This document shows positions 26,878 to 35,227 of a DNA stretch of 64,000 nt, piece after piece. Under the pieces are notes generated by a model that saw only the letters and a list, made by a program, of their open reading frames with translations, was not told where the DNA came from and did no database searches. Made by a program: the position numbers and the translations under genes. Each line of letters opens with the position of its first letter. Position 1 is the stretch's first letter. The DNA comes from EW11 sp035765635 (GTDB taxonomy: Bacteria > Verrucomicrobiota > Verrucomicrobiia > Opitutales > Opitutaceae): positions 62,001 through 126,000 of the forward strand of contig DASTWZ010000044.1 of the NCBI GenBank assembly GCA_035765635.1, written 5' to 3'.

Positions 26878-29800
26878 ATGAAGGTCGTTCGTATTCTCCT
26901 GTTTTCCCTTTTGTTGATCGCTGCGCTCATAGGCGTCGCGATCTTTTTTGCTTTTACGCCCGGCGTACAGACATGGGCCGCGAGAAAAACTCTCGCCAAA
27001 ATGCCCGACGCCCATGGCGAAATTGGACGGCTCGACGCCGGACTGCACCGCGTTCAGGTGTCTCAATTGGTTTATGAAAAACCGGGCATGCGCCTCACGT
27101 TGCCCAGCGCCACGGTCGATGTGCCGCTCATTCGCGCAGCGAAGAAGGACGTCGCGATTCAAAAGCTTGTAGCGAAAGGGTGGATACTGGATTTGACGCA
27201 GGCTCAGGCGATGGTGCCGCCTCAGGGGAAATCGACCGTTACGACTGCGCACCCTAACGCGGTTAATGAGCCACAGAAAAGTTCCGCGGCCCCCGAGAGG
27301 ACAAATGCAAATCCACCCTCCGCGAATGCCGGCGCACCGACGCCAAGTTTCTCGGGCGTATTCGATCTGCTGAGTTTGCCGATCGATCTCCAAGTCGACG
27401 CTGCCGAGTTGGAGGGCGACGTACTTTTGCCCGGGAATCCAGGCGAGGCGCCCAGTCGCGCTCACGTCGTGATCACCGGCGGCGGAGTGGGCGCCGGCAA
27501 GACGGGACATTTCAAAATCGAAACGACCACGCGTTTGGCCGCGGCAAATTCGCCGGTGAGCGACGTCACCACGGTCAGCGATGTCACGGTGAAGATGGAC
27601 AGTCCGCGAACCTTCGAGGTGCTTTCTTCGACCAGCGACGTGACGGCGCGTGGCACGCAATTTCCGAATGGAGCCAAGATGCGATTGACGATTGACGCCG
27701 AGCGTCGCGCGGATGGCGAAAGCTACGGCGTTCATCTGAACTCCACTGACACGGCCGCGGGAAAACAACTCGCGATGATCCAAGCGGCCTTTCCGAAAGC
27801 GTCTCGCGTGCTCTCCGGCACATGGACGATCGACGCGCGCGATGCCGATCTCGCGCCTTTCGCTCTCGGTCTTACACTGCCGGAATTCAGCGCGATGGGC
27901 AGCGGAAAGTTTCAAACGAACGCGGCCTTCGACGAGATTCACGCGAGCGGGAATTTCAATGCGGACATTGCGAAACTCGAACGCGCATATCCCGGCATCG
28001 CTCTGCCTGATGTTGGCGTGATCAAAACCCAGGGGGAATTCGATCTCGTCCAGAACAAGAACCTGGTGCGTATCGACCGTTTCACTACATCGATCAGCAC
28101 GGACAAGCCGCTGCTTTCAGTCGAGGCGTTGCAGCCCATCGAATTCAACACCGAGACAAAGGCCGTCATGGTGACCGATGGCCAAAAGGACTTGTTTCGC
28201 GCCAGGCTGAACGGAATTCCGCTGAGTTATGCGAAGTCGTTTCTTCCGCCGGACCTGCTTGTCAAAGGCGATGATGTGACCGGTGAAGTCGTGGCTTCCG
28301 CGCAGAATGGGGCGGTGGACGTGCGAACGCTTTCGCCGCTCACATTGGGCAACATCACGATCGTGCAGGCGGGAGCGCCGGTCCTCGAAGCGGTGACCAT
28401 CCGCGCCGCACTCGCCGGGCAATATAGCTCTCGAGGGTGGCAGGCCGACATCACCGAGCTCACGTTCGGCAGCGCGCAAAGCCCGTGGTTGAAAGCGGCG
28501 CTGAAGGCTGGGCGCGCGGCCGGCGAGACGCAGCCGATCAAGGCGACCGGGCAGTACGAAGTGAATCTTGCCGAAGCGGGAAAGCAGCCGGTCTTGAAGA
28601 CGTTTGCTGTTTTGAGCGCGGGCAAAGCAGCGGGTGATTTCACTGCGATCATCACCGATGCGCTCAAGCAGATCGCCAGCAATCTCCAGATCCGCGATCT
28701 CGCTGCGGCCGGCGTGACTCAGCCGGTGCCCACTGTCAGCGCCAACGTTCGCGCCGATCTGCAGGCTGACGGGCTGATCAAACTGCAGGCGCCGATCATC
28801 GTGCAAAAAGGCGATCGCAAGTCCGATCTCGACGCCGTGGCTGAATTGCGAAGCAGCCCGGAAAAGCTCGCGATCGATGCGCATGTTCGCAGCGAGGCGT
28901 TGTACGTCGAAGATCTTCAAGCTGTAGCCGCGCCGTTTGGAACGTCCGAAAAAGCAGCCGAACCGTCATCAACCCCGACGGCTCAGCCCACTGCTCCGTC
29001 GACTCCGAATCCTCCGCCGGCCACACCGCCCGCGGACGGTGGTACCCAGAAACCGGATACGAAACCGTTTTGGAGCAGCGTGAGCGGGCAGATCCAACTG
29101 GAGTTGAAGAAGGTCGTCTATTCGGCGGACCTTCAGGCGGCGAATGTCACGGGCAACCTCAAGATCGGGCCCGACGCGCTCACCCTCGAGAATCTCAATG
29201 CCGTGATGGGCGAGGGCAGCGGGGCGAAGATCAATGGAGGCGTCACGTTCAACGCCAAATCGAAGGAGCCGTACACGCTCGACGCCGACATCAACATGGC
29301 GAACGTGAATCCCGGGCCAATTCTGGCGATGCTCAGTCCGACGAAGCAACCCACGGTCGAAGGCCCTTTCGATCTCGTGGGGAAATTTTCCGGCGAGGCC
29401 GCGACGGTCGACACTATCGCGCAATCGACCGCGGCCGAGTTGAAGCTCACGAGCCGCGGCGGGAAATTCCGTGGATTTGCCGCAAGCTCGCGAGCGACGG
29501 ACATCGCGAAATATCAGAAAACGGCAAGCACGGTCGGCTCGATTTTGAACATGGCGGGCGGTCTGCTCGGATCGAATGCGTCGTCGAATTACGGAGACAA
29601 ACTCATCGCGGCATCCGACACGCTGAAGCGCCTCCTCGAAATCGATTTCGATCAACTCAACTTGGAACTCTCGCATCGTCCCGGCGAGGACTTGAAGGTG
29701 ACAGACTTCAGTCTGATTTCGCCGGACCTCCGGCTGGTCAGTAGTGGTTCCGTGAATACAAGCAGCGTGACGCGCTGGTGGGAAAAGCCGCTGCACCTCG

Positions 29801-29988
29801 ACGTGCAGATGGCCGTGCGCGGCGATCAGGCCAAGAATCTGGCGAAGTTGAATCTGCTGAAGGACGTGAAAGATCCGCTGGGCTACGTGCCGTTGCTGGA
29901 AAAGTTTTCCATCGATGGCACGATGGCGAATTTGGGCGCGGACGCGTTGACCAAATTGCTCACGCGTTCGTTCGCCACCGCCAAATAG
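26878..29988 (+). CDS. AsmA-like inner-membrane-anchored envelope protein
   Basis: This protein has 1036 residues, with the start chosen at ATG 26878 (MKVVRILLFSLLLIAALIGV), which begins directly with a membrane anchor. The frame is open 34 codons further up without a better start. The rest is periplasmic and rich in beta-strand repeats, with a low-complexity Pro/Thr/Ala linker near residues 735-770 (SSTPTAQPTAPSTPNPPP). The C-terminal part, with LTSRGGKFRGFAAS and the paired KVTDFSLISPDLRLVSSGSV, resembles the AsmA C-terminal domain. AsmA/TamB-type proteins are proposed lipid conduits or membrane-assembly factors between inner and outer membrane. It follows the efflux operon by 117 bp and may or may not be coexpressed. 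Confidence 0.75.
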   Translation: MKVVRILLFSLLLIAALIGVAIFFAFTPGVQTWAARKTLAKMPDAHGEIGRLDAGLHRVQVSQLVYEKPGMRLTLPSATVDVPLIRAAKKDVAIQKLVAKGWILDLTQAQAMVPPQGKSTVTTAHPNAVNEPQKSSAAPERTNANPPSANAGAPTPSFSGVFDLLSLPIDLQVDAAELEGDVLLPGNPGEAPSRAHVVITGGGVGAGKTGHFKIETTTRLAAANSPVSDVTTVSDVTVKMDSPRTFEVLSSTSDVTARGTQFPNGAKMRLTIDAERRADGESYGVHLNSTDTAAGKQLAMIQAAFPKASRVLSGTWTIDARDADLAPFALGLTLPEFSAMGSGKFQTNAAFDEIHASGNFNADIAKLERAYPGIALPDVGVIKTQGEFDLVQNKNLVRIDRFTTSISTDKPLLSVEALQPIEFNTETKAVMVTDGQKDLFRARLNGIPLSYAKSFLPPDLLVKGDDVTGEVVASAQNGAVDVRTLSPLTLGNITIVQAGAPVLEAVTIRAALAGQYSSRGWQADITELTFGSAQSPWLKAALKAGRAAGETQPIKATGQYEVNLAEAGKQPVLKTFAVLSAGKAAGDFTAIITDALKQIASNLQIRDLAAAGVTQPVPTVSANVRADLQADGLIKLQAPIIVQKGDRKSDLDAVAELRSSPEKLAIDAHVRSEALYVEDLQAVAAPFGTSEKAAEPSSTPTAQPTAPSTPNPPPATPPADGGTQKPDTKPFWSSVSGQIQLELKKVVYSADLQAANVTGNLKIGPDALTLENLNAVMGEGSGAKINGGVTFNAKSKEPYTLDADINMANVNPGPILAMLSPTKQPTVEGPFDLVGKFSGEAATVDTIAQSTAAELKLTSRGGKFRGFAASSRATDIAKYQKTASTVGSILNMAGGLLGSNASSNYGDKLIAASDTLKRLLEIDFDQLNLELSHRPGEDLKVTDFSLISPDLRLVSSGSVNTSSVTRWWEKPLHLDVQMAVRGDQAKNLAKLNLLKDVKDPLGYVPLLEKFSIDGTMANLGADALTKLLTRSFATAK

Positions 29989-30209
29989 CGTTTGGATTCT
30001 AGCGGTTTTTGCGCCCCGTATTTTGCGGCGCGCCGCTTTCGCGTTCGGTGCAAATTGCATCGAGTGCGGACTGGTTTGCCCTGCACGAGAGGAGCTTAGT
30101 TTCGAGGCATCAAGGATAAGGAAAGCCGGCGGAAATTTGGTCCGCTTCAAGCAACGAAGTTGGCGCGGATCACCCACAGCTCAGATCCGTCGAACCAAAG
30201 GCACTTCCC

Positions 30210-30422
30210 ATGGACCTCAAACATGACGAACCCAAGTTGTCGGTTAACGTTCATCATCGCACGACGCAGCTGAATCTTTGGATGATCGTCGCGATCGTGG
30301 CATTCTTCGTTCTCGCGGGATGGTACATCCTGCGTGTGAAGCACGATCCGCCGCAATCGACGCAGGAAATGAAGCAGGGAAGTTTCCCCGCCTACGAGCG
30401 CTGGACCTCGCGGGTTTGTTGA
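30210..30422 (+). CDS. Small single-pass membrane protein, unknown
   Basis: This protein has 70 residues from ATG at 30210. A polar N-terminus rich in His/Lys/Asp (about 22 residues) precedes one hydrophobic helix (LWMIVAIVAFFVLAGWYILR), then a short tail PPQSTQEMKQGSFPAYERWT. It is preceded by AAAGG about 8 nt before the start. Its last 31 bp overlap the 3' end of the convergent gene at 30392. No family recognised. The 221 bp upstream (29989-30209) hold no other gene. Confidence 0.5.
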   Translation: MDLKHDEPKLSVNVHHRTTQLNLWMIVAIVAFFVLAGWYILRVKHDPPQSTQEMKQGSFPAYERWTSRVC

Positions 30423-31174
30423 GCCGCGTTTGCGCCCCACGGTGAGTTTTCGTGCACGGCTTCGAGAACGCCCAGGCCGCGGAGTTCTCCTCTTGTAGTG
30501 GCGGAGGCAATACGTTCGAGGAAGGCCACGCGGTGTCCGAGCGAGGTCTCGTGCAAGCAGGGGCGCAAGCGAAGTTGAAGTGAATCTCCCTCGCGAACGA
30601 GCAGCCCCCAGCCGTCGGGAACTTCGAAAGGCGCGGCCACGTTCTCCTCGCAGACGAGGTACATCAACGTCGCGCAACTCCAGCGGCGCAGTTTGCTGAA
30701 TTTCGTTCCTTCGAGGAGCTTGGCCTGAATCACTCGCAGGCGGGCGGCGAGGCGGTCATGCGTTTCGTGCTGCACGCCGCGAAGATCGATGGCGTCGAAT
30801 TCCGGAAACAGCTCTTCGCCGCGGCGCAAATCAGGCCGGTGCTGGCCGATCATTTCCCGGAGAGAGCGAAGGCGCTCGGCCAGTTCGACGAGTTCGTTGC
30901 GAACCGCGCTTTCGTTCGCGGAGTCGCGAAGAAAATCCGCGCGGCTAGCCTTGCATTCGAAAATCGCGATCGCGGCATTGGGCGCACTGATGCCGGGCGT
31001 GGCTGCAGCGACGTCTGCGCGATAGTTGCAGCGGGGAAGGCGAACTTCCGTCGCGCAGAGCGGCAGGCGATGTCCGCAGGCCCACGTGACAGCGAGGCGT
31101 TTCAGCGCGAGATGCGCGGCCGATTCACCCGAGCGTTTTGGTGGTTCCACTGCAGTTTCTTTCCCACGAATCAC
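30392..31174 (-). CDS. MmcB-like protein with PD-(D/E)XK nuclease fold
   Basis: This protein has up to 260 residues. The first half has the pattern of MmcB/DUF1052 proteins: HLALKRLAVTWACGHRLPL, an acidic residue in ATEVRLP, RADVAA, and FECKASRADFLRD. The E-D-ECK arrangement fits a PD-(D/E)XK nuclease core. In Caulobacter, MmcB is a DNA-damage (LexA) regulon protein. The second half (CATLMYLVCEENVAAPFEVP) is not recognised. The longest frame uses a GTG at 31174 that lies inside palindromic repeat copy 2, and a second GTG eight codons in also falls at the repeat edge. The original 5' end may have been altered by repeat insertion. Confidence 0.6.
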   Translation of the reverse strand: MIRGKETAVEPPKRSGESAAHLALKRLAVTWACGHRLPLCATEVRLPRCNYRADVAAATPGISAPNAAIAIFECKASRADFLRDSANESAVRNELVELAERLRSLREMIGQHRPDLRRGEELFPEFDAIDLRGVQHETHDRLAARLRVIQAKLLEGTKFSKLRRWSCATLMYLVCEENVAAPFEVPDGWGLLVREGDSLQLRLRPCLHETSLGHRVAFLERIASATTRGELRGLGVLEAVHENSPWGANAAQQTREVQRS

Positions 31175-31307
31175 ACGAAATACACGAAATCAGAATACTG
31201 TTTTCCCACGGAATGCACGGAAAACACGGAAAGAATTCCTTCCGGGTCTTCCGAGCATTCCGTGGAAATGCTCTTCTAATTTTGTGTCGTTCGTGTGATT
31301 CGCGGGC
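31163..31307. repeat. Nested palindromic repeat, CACGAA/CACGGA family, copy 2
   Basis: The outer arm CCCACGAATCACACGAAA (31163 onward) is mirrored by TTCGTGTGATTCGCGGG ending at 31307. The inner arm TTTTCCCACGGAATGCACGG is mirrored by GCATTCCGTGG. This copy is the most degenerate: the third units differ between arms, and the right inner arm has lost one unit. It lies between the divergent-facing ends of the MmcB-like gene (5' end) and ftsH (3' end), 7 bp from the ftsH stop. Confidence 0.85.
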
Positions 31308-31314
31308 GAATTAA

Positions 31315-33192
31315 TCAGGCGGCGCAGAGGCGGACTACTTCTTCGCCCGTCAGCGTCTCCTGTTCGAGCAAGGCCTTCGCGACCGTATCCAATTGTTCAC
31401 GACGCTGGGTCAGAATCGCTTTCGTCTGCTCGTATTGTTCACGGAGCAATTGCAGCACGTATTCTTCGGCGCGAGCCATGGTGTCACCGGTCGCGAGTGT
31501 TTGACGGCTATTGCTGCCGGCCATCTGGCCTTCGCGTTGCGTGAGGGCGACGAAGCCGAGCGGAGACATGCCCCACTCGAAGACCATGGATCGAGCGATG
31601 TTCGAGGCCATTTCGATGTCACCCGCGGCGCCGCTGGTGATTTGTCCCAGTGCGATTTCTTCGGCGACGCGTCCGCCCATCAGACAGCGCAGACGCGCGA
31701 CGAGTTGCGCTTCGGAATAGTTCAGTCGGTCGCGCTCTGGCGTGAAATGGGTGCTGCCCAGCGATTGGCCGCGCGGGATGATCGTGACCTTGTGCAGCTT
31801 CAGACCTTCTTCGGCCGAATAGACCTGCAGCAAGGCGTGGCCTGCTTCGTGATAAGCGATCGTTCGACGGTCTTCGAAAGTCATCACGCGGCGTTGTTCG
31901 CGGCCCCAGGAAATTTTTTCGCGAGCCTCGTCGAAATCGTGATGCGTGACCGCGGAGTGATTGTTGCGCGCGGCGTGAAGCGCAGCTTCGTTGGCGAGAT
32001 TCGCCAGATCTGCACCGGAAAATCCCGGCGTGGCTTTTGCGACTTCGCGCAGATCGATCGTTTCATCCAACACGATTTTGCCCGTGTGCACGCGAAGGAT
32101 TTGCTCGCGGCCTTCGAGGTCAGGAAGATTGACATGGACCTGGCGGTCGAAACGGCCGGGGCGCAGCAGGGCTTTGTCGAGGATCTCGGCGCGATTCGTG
32201 GCGGCGAAAACGATGATGCCTTTGTTGCCATCGAAACCGTCCATCGCGACGAGGATCGCATTCAACGTCTGTTCGCGTTCGTCATTGCCCTGGCGATTGC
32301 CGCCGCGCTGCTGACCGATGGCGTCGAGCTCATCGATGAAGATGATGCACGGCGCTTTCTTGCCGGCGGTTTTGAAAAGTGTGCGCACGCGAGCCGCGCC
32401 GACGCCGACAAACATTTCCATGAAGTCGGAGCCGCTGACGCTGAAAAAGGGAACGCCGGCTTCGCCTGCGACGGCGCGGGCGAGGAGCGTCTTGCCCGTG
32501 CCCGGAGGTCCGACGAGCAGGATGCCCTTGGGCATGCGGCCACCAGTCTTCGCGAACTTCGAAGGGTTCTTCAAATATTCCACGACCTCGGTGATCTCCT
32601 GTTTGGCTTCGTCGCAACCGGCCACGTGCGTGAAACGCGTGGGATTCGCCTGAGTCTTCGACAGTGCGCCGGAAAAGTTGGTGTGTTGCGCGCCCATGTT
32701 CTTCTGCAGCAGCGGAAGGGCGATGAGGATGGCGCCGACAAAGAGGCCGATGTAGACGGTGTTCACGGCAATCTCGCGCAGCAGCGCGCGACGAGGGCGG
32801 GCAGTGGTCGTGCCATTCTTTGTGGCAAGCGCTTCGTCGAAATGAGCCGCGCGCAAAATCTTCAAGTCATCCGGCGTGAGGCGGCCCTGGGCGCTCCAAA
32901 AAACAGACGCGGCGGGCGCGGCCGAGTCCTTCACGGCAGCAACGGCGGAGTCGGCGGATTTTTTCTCCGCGGCAGACGGCGTCGCGAGGGCTTTGAGGCT
33001 GGCGAAATCCGAGCCGTTTTCCGCGTAGGTGATCGCCCCATCCTTCAACGTGCCCTGCTGAACTTCGGCGAGAAATTGGTAGAGCGGGACCGATTTGAAA
33101 TCGGCCGAGCCTGCAGAGGTTGCGCTCTCCGGCGTGAGCCAGACGGCCAGGGCGATTAAAACGAGGAGAGATGCAGCGAGGTATTTGTTCAT
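31315..33192 (-). CDS. ftsH: ATP-dependent zinc metalloprotease FtsH
   Basis: This is a membrane-bound AAA+ protease that degrades unassembled membrane proteins and regulators. ATG at 33192 gives 625 residues. A TTG three codons earlier is less likely. TM1 is AASLLVLIALAVWL, followed by a periplasmic stretch rich in Ala/Ser (residues about 70-100), and TM2 is TVYIGLFVGAILIALPLL. Walker A is GPPGTGKT (228-235), Walker B IIFIDELDAIG, and the SRH NRAEILDKALLRPGRFDR. The zinc site is HEAGH (448-452). The terminal 30 residues contain a helix with MARAEEYVLQLL. It stands alone, with a palindromic repeat just after the stop. Confidence 0.96.
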   Translation of the reverse strand: MNKYLAASLLVLIALAVWLTPESATSAGSADFKSVPLYQFLAEVQQGTLKDGAITYAENGSDFASLKALATPSAAEKKSADSAVAAVKDSAAPAASVFWSAQGRLTPDDLKILRAAHFDEALATKNGTTTARPRRALLREIAVNTVYIGLFVGAILIALPLLQKNMGAQHTNFSGALSKTQANPTRFTHVAGCDEAKQEITEVVEYLKNPSKFAKTGGRMPKGILLVGPPGTGKTLLARAVAGEAGVPFFSVSGSDFMEMFVGVGAARVRTLFKTAGKKAPCIIFIDELDAIGQQRGGNRQGNDEREQTLNAILVAMDGFDGNKGIIVFAATNRAEILDKALLRPGRFDRQVHVNLPDLEGREQILRVHTGKIVLDETIDLREVAKATPGFSGADLANLANEAALHAARNNHSAVTHHDFDEAREKISWGREQRRVMTFEDRRTIAYHEAGHALLQVYSAEEGLKLHKVTIIPRGQSLGSTHFTPERDRLNYSEAQLVARLRCLMGGRVAEEIALGQITSGAAGDIEMASNIARSMVFEWGMSPLGFVALTQREGQMAGSNSRQTLATGDTMARAEEYVLQLLREQYEQTKAILTQRREQLDTVAKALLEQETLTGEEVVRLCAA

Positions 33193-33319
33193 TGAATACA
33201 AACCGCTGCCTGCTCGCGAAATTTCGCATGCAGCGACGAATGGATTCGTATCGGCACAACCTGGGGGAAATGCACCAGGTTTTAGTAAGTAAAACGGAAA
33301 AAATACGGCCGCGTTTCCG

Positions 33320-35131
33320 TCAGCTCTGCAGAGCGGCCAGCCGATAGAAATAGCCGCGCATGTCCATCAACGTTTCTCGTGTGCCCACTTCGACGATTCG
33401 CCCTTGGCTCAAGACCACGATGCGGTGCGCGTGACGAATGGTCGAAAAGCGGTGCGCGACGATCAACGTCGTGCGGCCGGCGCTCAGGCGGACGAGCGCC
33501 TCCTGCACCAGGCGCTCCGATTCGGTGTCGAGAGCCGAGGTGGCTTCGTCGAGGAGAATGAGACGGGGATTGCGGACGAGCGCTCGCGCGATGGAGAGAC
33601 GTTGCCGCTGTCCGCCTGACAGTCGGGCACCGCTCTCTCCCAATGGCGTGTTCAATCCGTCGGGTAACTCGCTCACAAACTCCGCGAGATTGGCTTGCTC
33701 CAAAATCGGCCAGAGCTCGGTGTCGGCCAGATTCGATTTTCCGTAAGTCAGGTTGTCCCGCAGCGTGCCGGTGAACAGCAGGGTATTCTGGGGCACGACG
33801 CCGATTTGCTGGCGATAGGTTCGCAGATCGAGATCGCGCAGATCGAAGCCATCGAGCAGCACGCGACCACTGGCCGGCTTGCGGAAGCCGATCGCGAGAT
33901 TCATCAGCGTGGATTTGCCCGCGCCGGATTCTCCGACGAAGGCGATGGTCTCGCCGGCTTCGATGCGCAGCGAAATATCCGTGAGAGCGACTTCGCGACC
34001 GCGCGTGTAGCGATAGGCAACGCGATCGAACACGATCTCGCCGCGCAGCGGAAAAGGAGCCGCACGTTTGCCGCTGTAGTCCTCGACTTCCGGCGCTTCC
34101 AGAACTTCGCCGATCGAACGAATTGCCTCGGTGCCCTGGGCGAGAACGGGAAACACGCTTAGGAGCTGCTGCACCGAGCCCACAAGCATGCCGAAGTAGG
34201 TGTGGTACATGACAGCTTCGCCGACCGAGATTTTGTGCTGAATCACGAGCCACGCGGAAAACACCAGGCAGGCGAGTTGGAAGACGCTGAAAGTTACCCA
34301 CGACGTTGCCGCGAAAAGTTCGGTCGTGGTGTCTACTTCGAGGCCGCGTTTGCGCATGCGATGAAAAACGCTGCGCACACCGCGGCTCTCGTGCTCCTCG
34401 AGGCCATGAGCCCGCGTGACCGGCAGCATCTGCAACATGTCTCCGACACGCGCGGTCATCTGCTCGGTTTCGAGGCGCAGCGCCTGGTAGTGCGTGCGAA
34501 ATCGTTTGTCGAAAATCTTGAGCAGGCCCACGCCCGCCGGAACCGTGACCAAGAAATAGAGCGCGAGCATCGGCTGCTTCGCGAGCGCGATGCAGGTCAC
34601 GTAAACGATGATGAGAAATCCGTTGAGCGCGTTATGCAGCAGATGGCGGCAGAGCCCGTCGATCGCGTCGACGTCGCGAAGAACCTTCGATTGGAGCGCG
34701 CCAGTTTGGGTCGCATCGTAAAATGTGATGGCCAATTGCTGCAGCCGCTCGACCAGCGCGCTGCGCAGGATGAACTGCATTTGCCGAAGCACGCGGCTCA
34801 TCACCCGCACGAAAAATGTATGGATAAATGGATACACGGCCAGCAGCGCGATGTAGCTCGCGGCCACGATGACGATGCGATGCCATGACCCCTCGCGCAC
34901 AGGGCTGAGCGCGTCGATGATCATTCCGATGAAAAGCGGCAGCAGCGACGTGGGCGCCTGCTTGATGACGTAAAGAGAGACCGCTAGAAAAACGGAGCCG
35001 CGCTGCCCGGAGAACAACGACCACAGCGTCCGGCCGGGGTGCTTCGAATCGAAACGGCCGTCGAGAAGAACGTCCCAGGGAGCTTGGCGAATGGGGTCGG
35101 GCACTTCGGCTAGGTACTCGTTTCGCCGCAT
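33320..35131 (-). CDS. ABC exporter, fused TMD-NBD (MsbA-like)
   Basis: This half-transporter has 603 residues from ATG at 35131. A six-helix exporter domain (residues about 45-325) is followed by an ATPase with Walker A GESGAGKST, the Q-loop RQQIGVVPQNTLLFTGTLRD, signature LSGGQRQRLSIARAL and Walker B LILLDEATSALD with the H-loop AHRFSTIRHAHR. It would act as a homodimer. Members export lipids, lipid A, drugs or peptides. The substrate is not shown by context. It is divergent from the sensor kinase at 35228 (96 bp between starts), so the two could share regulation. Confidence 0.9.
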   Translation of the reverse strand: MRRNEYLAEVPDPIRQAPWDVLLDGRFDSKHPGRTLWSLFSGQRGSVFLAVSLYVIKQAPTSLLPLFIGMIIDALSPVREGSWHRIVIVAASYIALLAVYPFIHTFFVRVMSRVLRQMQFILRSALVERLQQLAITFYDATQTGALQSKVLRDVDAIDGLCRHLLHNALNGFLIIVYVTCIALAKQPMLALYFLVTVPAGVGLLKIFDKRFRTHYQALRLETEQMTARVGDMLQMLPVTRAHGLEEHESRGVRSVFHRMRKRGLEVDTTTELFAATSWVTFSVFQLACLVFSAWLVIQHKISVGEAVMYHTYFGMLVGSVQQLLSVFPVLAQGTEAIRSIGEVLEAPEVEDYSGKRAAPFPLRGEIVFDRVAYRYTRGREVALTDISLRIEAGETIAFVGESGAGKSTLMNLAIGFRKPASGRVLLDGFDLRDLDLRTYRQQIGVVPQNTLLFTGTLRDNLTYGKSNLADTELWPILEQANLAEFVSELPDGLNTPLGESGARLSGGQRQRLSIARALVRNPRLILLDEATSALDTESERLVQEALVRLSAGRTTLIVAHRFSTIRHAHRIVVLSQGRIVEVGTRETLMDMRGYFYRLAALQS

Positions 35132-35227
35132 GCGTCGACCTCAAGTCGCACTTCGTTGGGTCGATGTTTGAATCGAGCAGCGCTCGTCCGTCTTGCTCGC
35201 CTCACTCACACATCCGCTCGATTTTTG

